From IMCC26256 sp046081705 (GTDB lineage: Bacteria > Actinomycetota > Acidimicrobiia > IMCC26256): a stretch of 64,000 nt of DNA. Each line of letters starts with the position of its first letter. Within the stretch, counting starts at the first letter, position 1. A model generated the notes under the pieces. It saw only the letters and a list, made by a program, of their open reading frames with translations, was not told the DNA's origin and did no database searches. Below, in pieces: positions 1-7,514 of the stretch. The translations under genes and the position numbers were made by a program. The stretch is taken from assembly GCA_046081705.1 (NCBI GenBank), contig JBJTWK010000021.1:1-64000 (forward strand), read 5' to 3'.

Positions 1-36
1 GGGGGCGCGGGCTCGTCCCCGGGCGGGACGCACCCG

Positions 37-42
37 TACCAT
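37..42 (+). promoter_or_regulatory. -10 box of the acyl-CoA dehydrogenase gene (leaderless)
   Basis: TACCAT ends 7 nt before the GTG start, placing the predicted transcription start on or next to the start codon. No ribosome-binding site is present. The same spacing recurs at many genes here. Confidence 0.55.
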
Positions 43-49
43 CCGGGTC

Positions 50-1147
50 GTGGATTTCGCCTGGACCGAGGAGCATGTCGCGCTGCGCGACCGGGCCCGC
101 ACGGTGGCCGCCGACGCCGTGGCCCGGTATGGCCGCCACAACGACGCCTGGATCAACGGCTTCTCGAAGGAGCTCGCCCGCGAGTTGGCCGCCGAGGGAT
201 GGATCGGGATGACCTGGCCGACCGAGTTCGGCGGGGGCGGTCGGCCCGCGATCGACCGGCTCATCGTGGGCGAGGAACTCATCGCTGCGGGTGCACCGAT
301 CGCCGCGATGTGGTTCGCCGACCGGCAGATGGGTCCGGCCCTCATCGGCTACGGGCGGCCCGACCAGCAGGCTGAGTTCCTCCCGCGGATCCTCTCGGGC
401 GAGACCACGTGGTGCATCGTCATGAGCGAGCCGAACGCGGGCAGCGACCTCGCGAGTCTCAAGACCGCGGCCGTGCGCGAAGGTGACGACTGGGTCATCA
501 ACGGTCAGAAGATCTGGACCTCATTCGGCGAGGTCGCCGACTACTGCTACCTCATCTGTCGCACCCGGACCGACGGTCCGCCCCACGCCGGCATCTCCGA
601 GATCATCGTGCCGATGGACACCCCGGGCATCGAGGTGCGTCCCATCACCGACATGACGACCAACCGCCACTTCTGCGAGGTGTTCTTCACCGACGTGCGG
701 GTCCCGGTCACGAACCTGGTGGGGGAGGAGGGCGGCGCGTTCCGGCAGACCATGAAGCAGCTCGAGCACGAGCGCGGTGGGATCGACCGGCTCGTATCGA
801 ACCGCGCCCTCTACGAGATCGCGGTGGCGCGGGCGGATCGTTCGGACCGGCTCGTCCGCCAGCGGATCGCGGATCTCGAGATCTCGTACCGCATCGGGCG
901 GATCCTCGTCATCCGGGAGGTGCTCAAGCAGGCGCCGGCCGGGTTCAGCGCGGCGACGAAGTGCTTCTGCACCGAGCACGAGGCCCGGGTCGCGGACTTC
1001 GTCGCCCACGTGCTCGGACCGGAGGCGCTCCTCTGGGATGACGTGACCCGGGGCCTCTGCTACGCCCCCGGGTACACGATCATGGGGGGCACCTCGAACG
1101 TCATGCGCAACATCCTCGGGGACCGGGTCCTCGGCCTCCCGCGCTGA
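50..1147 (+). CDS. Acyl-CoA dehydrogenase family protein
   Basis: This is a FAD-dependent acyl-CoA dehydrogenase, expected to introduce an alpha,beta double bond into a CoA thioester in the cytosol. The 365-residue protein has the family layout: a helical N-terminal domain, the central FAD-contacting segment around SEPNAGSDLASLK and NGQKIWTS (about residues 125-165), and a C-terminal helical domain ending in MGGTSNVMRN...RVLGLPR. Where medium-chain enzymes have the catalytic Glu (YEGT), this protein has Gly (residues 345-348 MGGT). That is usual in the actinobacterial FadE branch, where the base may lie elsewhere or in a partner subunit. The GTG start sits 7 nt after a TACCAT box at 37-42, so it looks leaderless. 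The substrate cannot be told. It is a little shorter than the usual 380-400 residues. Confidence 0.9.
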   Translation: MDFAWTEEHVALRDRARTVAADAVARYGRHNDAWINGFSKELARELAAEGWIGMTWPTEFGGGGRPAIDRLIVGEELIAAGAPIAAMWFADRQMGPALIGYGRPDQQAEFLPRILSGETTWCIVMSEPNAGSDLASLKTAAVREGDDWVINGQKIWTSFGEVADYCYLICRTRTDGPPHAGISEIIVPMDTPGIEVRPITDMTTNRHFCEVFFTDVRVPVTNLVGEEGGAFRQTMKQLEHERGGIDRLVSNRALYEIAVARADRSDRLVRQRIADLEISYRIGRILVIREVLKQAPAGFSAATKCFCTEHEARVADFVAHVLGPEALLWDDVTRGLCYAPGYTIMGGTSNVMRNILGDRVLGLPR

Positions 1148-1298
1148 TCCGGATCCGTCCCCGTAGGGCTCCGGGCCCCCGTTCACACACCGTTCACAAT
1201 CGGGCAACGGCCGGGAAAACCCGGCCGGGGAGGCTCTCGCTCGTTCCGGGAGGTTCCCGGGCCCCGGGGCCGGATGGGCCCGGACGGGTGGGGCTGCG

Positions 1299-1304
1299 TA
1301 GATT
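1299..1304 (+). promoter_or_regulatory. Probable -10 box of glnII
   Basis: TAGATT lies about 38 nt before the chosen glnII start, leaving a short leader that contains an AAGGAG ribosome-binding site at 1330-1335. No convincing -35 was seen. Confidence 0.45.
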
Positions 1305-1341
1305 CGGCGCTCGCCCCCAGACGCAGGTGAAGGAGAGCGCA

Positions 1342-2361
1342 GTGGCCTACCAGGCGGAGTACATCTGGATCGACGGCACGGAGCCGACGGCCAAGATCCG
1401 TTCGAAGACGAAGATCATCCACAAGGACGCCCCGGCCTCGGTGGCGGACCTCCCGATCTGGGGCTTCGACGGCTCGTCGACCAACCAGGCCACCGGTGAC
1501 AAGTCGGACTGCGTGCTGAAGCCCGTCTTCATGTGCCCGGACCCGACCCGCGGCGAGCCGAACGTGCTCGTCATGTGCGAGGTGTTCCTCGTCAACGACA
1601 CGCCGCACCCGACGAACACGCGCGCCGCGCTGCGCGAGGTCGCCGAGAAGTTCGCGGCCCAGGAGCCGATGTTCGGCATCGAGCAGGAGTACACCTTCTT
1701 CAAGGGTGGCCGTCCGTACGGCTTCCCCGAGACCGGGTTCCCGGCGCCCCAGGGCGGGTACTACTGCGGCGTCGGTGCCGACGAGATCTTCGGTCGCGAC
1801 GTGGTCGAGGCCCACACCGAGGCGTGCCTCGAGGCCGGCCTCGAGATCTCCGGCATCAACGCCGAGGTCATGGTCGGCCAGTGGGAGTACCAGATCGGGC
1901 CGTTGGGTCCGCTGGACGCCTCGGACCAGATCTGGGTGTCGCGGTGGCTGCTCTACCGCATCGCCGAGGAGTTCGACGTGATGGTCACGCTCGACGCCAA
2001 GCCGGTGAAGGGCGACTGGAACGGCGCGGGCGCGCACACGAACTTCTCCACGAAGTCGATGCGTGACGACGGCGGCTGGGACAAGATCATCGCCGGCTGC
2101 GAGGCCCTCGGGAAGAAGGCCGACCTCCACATCGCGCACTACGGGCACGACATCGAGAGCCGGCTCACTGGTGCGCACGAGACGCAGCGGTACGACCAGT
2201 TCTCCTACGGCGTGTCCGACCGCGGTGCGTCCATCCGCATCCCGTGGCAGTGCGAGATCGACCGCAAGGGCTACCTCGAGGACCGTCGCCCGAACGCCAA
2301 CTGCGACCCGTACGTGGTGACGCGGCTCATGGTCGACACGATCTGCGGCGAGCTCGCCTGA
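1342..2361 (+). CDS. glnII: Glutamine synthetase, type II (GSII)
   Basis: It makes glutamine from glutamate, ammonia and ATP in the cytosol. The 339-residue protein is of the short eukaryote-like GSII type, not the ~470-residue bacterial GSI. It has the beta-grasp start (EYIWIDGTEPTAKIRSKTK), the WGFDGSSTNQA segment, the PMFGIEQEYTFF metal-site segment and the GAGAHTNFSTKSMR ATP-site segment. I chose the GTG at 1342 because AAGGAG lies 6 nt upstream and conserved sequence begins there; an in-frame GTG at 1288 would add a non-conserved extension. GSII lacks the adenylylation loop of GSI, so it is not expected to be controlled by GlnE. GSII enzymes are known as accessory synthetases in Streptomyces and rhizobia. 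A strong hairpin terminator follows. Confidence 0.96.
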   Translation: MAYQAEYIWIDGTEPTAKIRSKTKIIHKDAPASVADLPIWGFDGSSTNQATGDKSDCVLKPVFMCPDPTRGEPNVLVMCEVFLVNDTPHPTNTRAALREVAEKFAAQEPMFGIEQEYTFFKGGRPYGFPETGFPAPQGGYYCGVGADEIFGRDVVEAHTEACLEAGLEISGINAEVMVGQWEYQIGPLGPLDASDQIWVSRWLLYRIAEEFDVMVTLDAKPVKGDWNGAGAHTNFSTKSMRDDGGWDKIIAGCEALGKKADLHIAHYGHDIESRLTGAHETQRYDQFSYGVSDRGASIRIPWQCEIDRKGYLEDRRPNANCDPYVVTRLMVDTICGELA

Positions 2362-2384
2362 TCGTCGACCGCACCGGAACGTGA

Positions 2385-2415
2385 ACGGGGCCCCGGCCGA
2401 GTGCCGGGGCCCCGT
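2385..2415. terminator. Bidirectional hairpin terminator between glnII and tag
   Basis: A perfect 13-bp inverted repeat (arms 2385-2397 and 2403-2415, 5-nt loop) lies between the convergent ends of glnII and tag. It has no long T tract, as is common in high-GC actinobacteria. It could serve both genes. Confidence 0.8.
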
Positions 2416-2430
2416 CGCGTCCGGGGTCGA

Positions 2431-3048
2431 TCAGGGCCGCGCGGCCTCGCACGCGTCGCGCGTATGGCAGCCGGCGAGGTGATCGTTCACGACGCCGACG
2501 GCCTGCATCGCGGCGTACGCGGTGGTCGGGCCGATGAAGCGGAACCCGCAGGCCTTCAGCGCCTTCGCGAGTGCGACCGACTCCGGGCTCGACGAGGCGA
2601 TGTCCGCGAGGCGCCGCGGTGTGCGCCGGCGCACCGGCGCGTGCGACCACACGAGGTCGGTGAGGGACCCGTGCCGTTCGAGCACGGTCGACATGGCGCG
2701 GGCGTTCGCGATCGTCGCCTCGATCTTGCCCCGATGGCGCACGATGCCTGCGTCGGCGAGGAGACGATCGACGTCACGAGCGTCGAAGGCCGCGACGGTC
2801 GCCCAGTCGAAGCCCGCGAACGCGGCTCGGAAGTGCTCGCGCTTGCGCAGGATCGTGATCCAGGCGAGCCCGGACTGGAAGCCCTCGAGGCTGAGGCGTT
2901 CGAAGAGGCCGCGGTCGTCGACGACCGCGCGTCCCCACTCGGTGTCGTGGTACGCGCGGTAGAGGATCGCTCCCGCACTCCCGTCGGCCCCCGCGCCCCA
3001 CGCGCAGCGCGCGAGGCCGTCGGGCCCGAGGATGAGCCCGGTCCTCAC
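2431..3048 (-). CDS. tag: DNA-3-methyladenine glycosylase I
   Basis: This base-excision repair enzyme removes 3-methyladenine from alkylated DNA. The 205-residue protein carries the Tag signatures RCAWG, YHDTEWG, GFQSGLAWITILRKRE and CGFRFIGPTTAYAAMQAVGVVNDH. The zinc-binding set of the family (Cys near the N-terminus, His of YHD, His of NDH and the Cys of AGCH) can be seen. The start is GTG at 3048. The gene converges on glnII across the 2385-2415 terminator and lies downstream of the arylsulfatase on the same strand. An inverted repeat separates those two. Confidence 0.95.
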   Translation of the reverse strand: MRTGLILGPDGLARCAWGAGADGSAGAILYRAYHDTEWGRAVVDDRGLFERLSLEGFQSGLAWITILRKREHFRAAFAGFDWATVAAFDARDVDRLLADAGIVRHRGKIEATIANARAMSTVLERHGSLTDLVWSHAPVRRRTPRRLADIASSSPESVALAKALKACGFRFIGPTTAYAAMQAVGVVNDHLAGCHTRDACEAARP

Positions 3049-3058
3049 ACGCCGATGT

Positions 3059-3116
3059 CCCCGAACTTCGGAGCGATGCCGCGGTCCTGACGACGGAAGA
3101 CCTCTGAAGTTCGGGG
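3059..3116. repeat. 11-bp inverted repeat between arylsulfatase and tag
   Basis: The arms CCCCGAACTTC (3059-3069) and GAAGTTCGGGG (3106-3116) are perfect inverted repeats separated by 36 nt. They sit between the arylsulfatase stop and the tag start, both on the minus strand. The element could end arylsulfatase transcription or act as an operator for tag. Nothing in the sequence decides between these. Confidence 0.6.
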
Positions 3117-3121
3117 GGAGC

Positions 3122-5380
3122 TCACTGGCGGGCCCAGGCCTCGAGCGCCTCGGACTCCGCCAGCCCCTCGTGGTCGCGCCCGTGGGCGACGCGGATCTCG
3201 ACGACGTCGAGTTCGCCCTCGAACGGGAACTCGCCCGTGTAGAGCTCGCTGACGGGGGAGCCGTGGTCGCGACCGACGCTCGGGCCGATGCTGGAGATCA
3301 CGTTCATGACGAACGGGATCTCGACCGTGCCGCACTCCTGCCCGTCGATGATGACGGCCGCGATCCCGTTGCGCTTGATGCGTCGGAACCGGACGCCGAC
3401 CGTGCTCGCGCCCACCGGGACCGGGATCGTCGAGGAGACGAGGTGGTGCTCGCCGAAGCAGTTGTAGTCGAACACCACACGGTCGTCCTGGACGAACACC
3501 GAGAAGCCGGAGTTCTCGGTGCCGCTCGCGTAGAGCACGCCGCCCTGGCCGGCGGCGCGGGTGATCGACGCCTCGAGGTCCCACGACCGACCACCGACCG
3601 GGGCCGATGCCTGGGCCGGCATGGGGGCCATGGGCGGGCGGTACCGGTAGGTGCGGTCGGTCGGGTGCGGCGAGTGCTCGCGGAAGCGGGCCCCGAAGAG
3701 CTCGATGCCGCGGTCGTCGAGCGGGAGCACGCCGTGCTCCTCGGCCTCACGCCACCAGATCTCGATCATCTCCGCGAGCTTCTCGGGCATCTCGGCGGCG
3801 AGGTCGTTGCACTCCGACCGGTCCTCGGCCACGTGGTAGAGCTCCCACCGGTCGTCGTCGAACGGCGTACCCGGATCGTGCTTCGTGACGGCCTTCCAGC
3901 CCTCGTGGTAGATGCCTCGGTGCCCGTGCATCTCGAAGTACTGCACCGTCTTGTGGCTCGCGGCGGCGGGGTCGTCGAAGGAGTACGCCATCGACGTGCC
4001 GGTCACCGGCATCTGCTCGATCCCGCGGTACGCGGCGGGCGGCGTCATGTCGAGCACCTCGTAGATGGTCGGCACGATGTCATTGACGTGGTGGAACTGG
4101 TCGCGCAGGCCGCCCCCGTCCTTGATGCGGTCCGGCCAGTGGATCACGAGCGGCACGTGCACGCCGCCCTCGTGGGTGTTCTGCTTGTAGTACTTGAACG
4201 GCGCGTTGCCGGCCTGGGCCCAGCCCCACGGGTAGTTCGCGTGGCTGTGCGGGCCACCGATGTCGTCGATGCGGTGGATCGCCTCGTCGGGCGTCTCGAT
4301 GAGGAAGTTGAAGAACTTCATCTCGTGCATGACGCCGAACGGCCCGCCCTCCTGGCTCGCGCCGTTGTCCGACAGCAGGATGACGATCGTGTTGTCGAGT
4401 TCGCCGAGTGCCTCGAGTGCGTCGATGTACCGCCCGATCTGCACGTCGGTGTGGTCGAGGAAGGCCGCGTAGGCCTCCTGGAGGCGGATGGCGAGGCGCT
4501 GCTGGTTGTCGGGCAGGTCGTCCCACGCCTCGACGCCGGGGTTGCGCGGGGCGAGTCGCGTGCCCTCGGGGAGCAGGCCCATCGCCTGCTGGTTCGCGAA
4601 CCACCGCTCGCGGATGACGTCCCAACCCTCGTCGAACCGGCCGCGGTACTTGGCGAGGAACTCGGGCGGCGACTGGTGGGGGGCGTGCGTGGCGCCGAAC
4701 GCGAGGTAGGTGAAGAACGGGCGGTCGGGTCGGATCGACTTCGCGTCGTGCACGAACTCGATCGCCTTGTCGACGAGGTCCTCGGAGAGGTGGTACCCCT
4801 CGGCGACCGTGCGCGGCGGGTCGATCATGTGGTTGTCGTACGTGAGCTCGGGGTGGAACTGGTCGGTCTCGCCGTCGAGGAAGCCGTAGTAGCGGTCGAA
4901 GCCACGCTGGAGCGGCCACTGGTCGTAGGGCCCGGCGGCCGAGGCGCGTTCCATCGGCGTGAGGTGCCACTTGCCGATCGCGAACGTCGTGTAGCCCTCG
5001 TCACGCAGCACCTCGGCGACGGTCGCGGCGTGGTTCGAGATGTGGCCGGTCATGTGCGGGAAGCCGGTGATGAAGTTCGAGATCGAACGCATGCCGACGC
5101 TGTGGTGGTTGCGACCGGTGAGGAGCGCGGCGCGGGTGGGGGAGCAGACCGGGGTCACGTGGAAGTTCGTGTACCGGAGACCCCGCGCCGCGAGCGCGTC
5201 GATGTTCGGCGTCTCGATCGTGGAGCCGAAGCAGCCGAAGTGGGAGAAGCCGAGGTCGTCGAAGAGGATGATGACCACGTTCGGTGCGTCGTCGCCCGGG
5301 TGGGCGGGGGTGGGCCACCACGGCTCGGAGTCGGCGAGGTAGCGCCCTATCTTCCCCTCGTAGTGCCCGTACTGCTGCAT
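3122..5380 (-). CDS. Arylsulfatase (formylglycine-dependent sulfatase)
   Basis: It hydrolyses sulfate esters. The 752-residue protein has the type I sulfatase core: metal ligands FDDLG (D41, D42), the CSPTR signature (C79, to be converted to formylglycine), GKWHL (K137, H139), THAPH and SDNGAS. A C-terminal extension of about 200 residues follows, as in the ~780-residue AtsA type of mycobacteria. I chose ATG 5380, preceded by GGGGGA 4 nt upstream; a TTG 12 nt further upstream is the alternative. No clear signal peptide is seen, so a cytosolic location is likely. No formylglycine-generating enzyme is encoded nearby. The LLM oxidoreductase lies 103 nt upstream on the same strand and may be co-transcribed. 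The substrate is unknown. Confidence 0.93.
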   Translation of the reverse strand: MQQYGHYEGKIGRYLADSEPWWPTPAHPGDDAPNVVIILFDDLGFSHFGCFGSTIETPNIDALAARGLRYTNFHVTPVCSPTRAALLTGRNHHSVGMRSISNFITGFPHMTGHISNHAATVAEVLRDEGYTTFAIGKWHLTPMERASAAGPYDQWPLQRGFDRYYGFLDGETDQFHPELTYDNHMIDPPRTVAEGYHLSEDLVDKAIEFVHDAKSIRPDRPFFTYLAFGATHAPHQSPPEFLAKYRGRFDEGWDVIRERWFANQQAMGLLPEGTRLAPRNPGVEAWDDLPDNQQRLAIRLQEAYAAFLDHTDVQIGRYIDALEALGELDNTIVILLSDNGASQEGGPFGVMHEMKFFNFLIETPDEAIHRIDDIGGPHSHANYPWGWAQAGNAPFKYYKQNTHEGGVHVPLVIHWPDRIKDGGGLRDQFHHVNDIVPTIYEVLDMTPPAAYRGIEQMPVTGTSMAYSFDDPAAASHKTVQYFEMHGHRGIYHEGWKAVTKHDPGTPFDDDRWELYHVAEDRSECNDLAAEMPEKLAEMIEIWWREAEEHGVLPLDDRGIELFGARFREHSPHPTDRTYRYRPPMAPMPAQASAPVGGRSWDLEASITRAAGQGGVLYASGTENSGFSVFVQDDRVVFDYNCFGEHHLVSSTIPVPVGASTVGVRFRRIKRNGIAAVIIDGQECGTVEIPFVMNVISSIGPSVGRDHGSPVSELYTGEFPFEGELDVVEIRVAHGRDHEGLAESEALEAWARQ

Positions 5381-5483
5381 GGTGTCCCCCAATGACGCGC
5401 GCCCGACGCCGACGCGCCGGGGTCCGGCGATCCTAAGAATGTGGCAGTCGGAGTGTCAACACTCGCGACGCGAGGTGCACGGC

Positions 5484-6353
5484 TCAGACCTTCGAGATCA
5501 CCGCGTCGTGGAAGCGGGCGAGGCTGGCCTCGGGATCCTGCCAGTGGAGCACCGACGGGATGACGCACCGGTGCACGCCGATGTCCTCGAGGCGGTGCAC
5601 GTCGCCGACCGGGTCGTCGCCGAAGATGCCGGCGCTGCCCGCGGTGACCTGGATCGCCGACCCGTCGCGACCGGCCTCGACGGCCGCGTCGTGCATGACG
5701 CCGATGAGCCGCGTGAGCTCCTCGTGGCTCCCCTTGCCCGGGAAGAAGCCGTCGCCGAGGCGACCGGCCCGCTTCGCCGCGGCGTCGGAGTGTCCGCCGA
5801 TGTGGATCGGCACCGTGCCGTTGGCGGGCTGGGGCCGCTGGATGCAGTCGGTGAACTCCGTGAACCGACCGGTGAACGACGCGCGGTCCTGGGTCCAGAG
5901 GGCGCGCATCGCACCGATGTGGTCGTCGGTGCGAGCGCCGCGCTCGCGGAACGGCACGCCGATTGCGTCGAACTCCTCGGCGAGCCACCCGACGCCGATC
6001 CCGAGCTCGACGCGCCCTCCCGACATCGAGTCGAGGGTCGCGACCTCCTTGGCGAACACGACGGGGTTGCGCTGGGGGAGGATCACGATGCCCGTGCCGA
6101 GCCGGATGGTCGTCGTGGCCGCGGCGACGAACGCGAGCCAGATCAGCGGGTCGGGGATGGGGGCGTCCTCGGAACCCGGCATCTTGCCGGACCGGTCGTA
6201 CGGGTACTCCGACTCGTAGCCCGCGGGCACGACGACGTGCTCGACCGTCCAGATCGACTCGATCCCGGCGGCCTCGGCGGCGAGGGCGAACCGGGTGGCG
6301 CCCTCGAGGGCGGCGAACGGGCCGACGTTGGCGAACGCGATCGAGAACTCCAT
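5484..6353 (-). CDS. LLM-class F420-dependent oxidoreductase
   Basis: A luciferase-like monooxygenase fold enzyme of the TIGR03619 type, expected to use coenzyme F420 (or FMN). The 289-residue protein begins MEFSIAFANVGPFA and shows the family pattern WTVEHVVVP, LGTGIVILPQRNP, AKEVATLDSMSGGRVELGIG-GW and a C-terminal GDGFFPG segment. The ATG at 6353 follows a GGGGAGGGA ribosome-binding site; longer in-frame extensions upstream are not conserved. It is divergent from the DinB-like gene. It may form a unit with the downstream arylsulfatase. The substrate is unknown. Confidence 0.92.
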   Translation of the reverse strand: MEFSIAFANVGPFAALEGATRFALAAEAAGIESIWTVEHVVVPAGYESEYPYDRSGKMPGSEDAPIPDPLIWLAFVAAATTTIRLGTGIVILPQRNPVVFAKEVATLDSMSGGRVELGIGVGWLAEEFDAIGVPFRERGARTDDHIGAMRALWTQDRASFTGRFTEFTDCIQRPQPANGTVPIHIGGHSDAAAKRAGRLGDGFFPGKGSHEELTRLIGVMHDAAVEAGRDGSAIQVTAGSAGIFGDDPVGDVHRLEDIGVHRCVIPSVLHWQDPEASLARFHDAVISKV

Positions 6354-6390
6354 GGTCCCTCCCCGGGCGGTGGTCGGTGTTCCGCGACTA

Positions 6391-6419
6391 TTGGCAGCGT
6401 GACTGCCGGAACGTAGCAT
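6391..6419 (+). promoter_or_regulatory. Sigma70-type promoter of the DinB-like gene
   Basis: TTGGCA (6391-6396), a 17-nt spacer and TAGCAT (6414-6419) form a near-consensus promoter in the divergent region between the LLM gene and the DinB-like gene. The latter starts about 57 nt downstream with a GAGGAG ribosome-binding site. Confidence 0.7.
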
Positions 6420-6476
6420 CGAAGGGCGCGTCCTGCCCGGGGCCGCATCAGGCCCGCCGCCGTCGAGGAGACCGCC

Positions 6477-7043
6477 ATGACCGACCTCGTGCTCGATTCC
6501 CTGCAGCGCCGGATGCGCACGATGCACGGCCTCTACTACCAGGCGACCGGTTCGATGACGCTCGAGCAGGTGAACCACTTCGAGCGTGAGGGCGTGCTGC
6601 CCATCGCCTTCTCGTTGTTCCACTACACGAACATGGAGGACGCCTCGTTCATGCTCATCTCGGGGATGGCCCCGATCTGGAACGACGAGTGGCAGGCGCG
6701 GGTGCGGATGACCGTGAACGACCACGGGAAGCACCGCACGGTCGACGAGATGATCCACCAGCGCATCGGTGACTACGACGCGTTCTGCGAGTACCAGCGG
6801 ACGGTCTTCGACCGCACCGAGGCCTGGCTCGCGGAGGTCGATCCGACCATCTTCACGAACGTGCTCATCCCGCGGCCGTTCCCGCCCCAGGTGGCCAGCA
6901 CCTACAGCGCGCGGGTCGCCGGCGACGAGGGGATCACGGTCCTCGACGGCCTCGAGTGCTGGCTCTACCAGCACGGCCTTCGACACATGGGCGAGATCGA
7001 GCTGGCCCGGGGTCTCGTCGGCCTCGGGGGCATGACCTCCTGA
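6477..7043 (+). CDS. DinB-like / YfiT-like four-helix-bundle protein
   Basis: This 188-residue cytosolic protein resembles the DinB/YfiT superfamily, whose members bind a metal through three histidines and include thiol-dependent transferases. The likely ligands are H49 (FHYTNMEDASFM), H166 and H170 (YQHGLRHMGEIELARGL); their placement, one His early and an HxxxH near the C-terminus, is that of the family. In actinobacteria many relatives are mycothiol-linked, but no substrate can be assigned here. The gene has its own near-consensus promoter and a GAGGAG ribosome-binding site. Its end is 17 nt from the convergent thioredoxin gene. Confidence 0.75.
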   Translation: MTDLVLDSLQRRMRTMHGLYYQATGSMTLEQVNHFEREGVLPIAFSLFHYTNMEDASFMLISGMAPIWNDEWQARVRMTVNDHGKHRTVDEMIHQRIGDYDAFCEYQRTVFDRTEAWLAEVDPTIFTNVLIPRPFPPQVASTYSARVAGDEGITVLDGLECWLYQHGLRHMGEIELARGLVGLGGMTS

Positions 7044-7060
7044 TCCGGGGCCGCGTGCGT

Positions 7061-7444
7061 TCAGCGACCCTCGTCCGGGCCCTCGGCCGCCTGGGCGGCG
7101 AGCGAGGCGTGCACCTCGGCCATGTCGATCTCGAGCACCCGCTCGATGAGTTGCTCGAGCATCTGCTCGGGGAGGGCGCCCGGCTCGCCGTAGAGCTGGA
7201 CCTGCTCCCGGAACACCATGAGGGTCGGGATCGACATGATGTTGAACGCGGCGGCGAGCGACTGCTCCGCCTCGGTGTCGACCTTGCCGAACACGATCCC
7301 GGGGTGGCGATCCGCCGCGGCCTCGAAGACCGGGGCGAACATCCGGCACGGCCCGCACCACTCGGCCCAGAAGTCGAGGATCACGATGTCGTTGCCCGTG
7401 ACCGTCTCCTCGAAGTTGTCTGCGGTGATGGTCACGGTGGGCAT
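7061..7444 (-). CDS. Thioredoxin
   Basis: A 127-residue thioredoxin that reduces protein disulfides in the cytosol. The active site is WAEWCGPCRMF, followed by the cis-Pro segment MSIPTLMVF. The C-terminal extension (QLIERVLEIDMAEV...) is typical of the actinobacterial subgroup. The ATG at 7444 has GGAG 5 nt upstream and gives the usual start MPTVTITADNF. A second ATG at 7495 would add 17 residues and also has a possible GGGGA site, so the start is not settled. It lies 70 nt downstream of the prepilin-like set on the same strand and could be read through from it. Confidence 0.93.
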   Translation of the reverse strand: MPTVTITADNFEETVTGNDIVILDFWAEWCGPCRMFAPVFEAAADRHPGIVFGKVDTEAEQSLAAAFNIMSIPTLMVFREQVQLYGEPGALPEQMLEQLIERVLEIDMAEVHASLAAQAAEGPDEGR

Positions 7445-7514
7445 CGGGGCTCCGTCCTGATCGGTGGTCGTGCGGATGGTAACCGGCACGGCCATCGGGC
7501 GATCCCCGGCCCGG

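Noticed and set aside
3032..5395. A 787-codon open frame on the plus strand opposite the arylsulfatase
   Set aside because: Antisense shadow of a gene with intact catalytic motifs; its own translation is low-complexity.
5484..7361. N-terminal extension of the LLM oxidoreductase to about 7361
   Set aside because: It runs antisense through the DinB-like gene; the ATG at 6353 has a good ribosome-binding site and begins the conserved fold.
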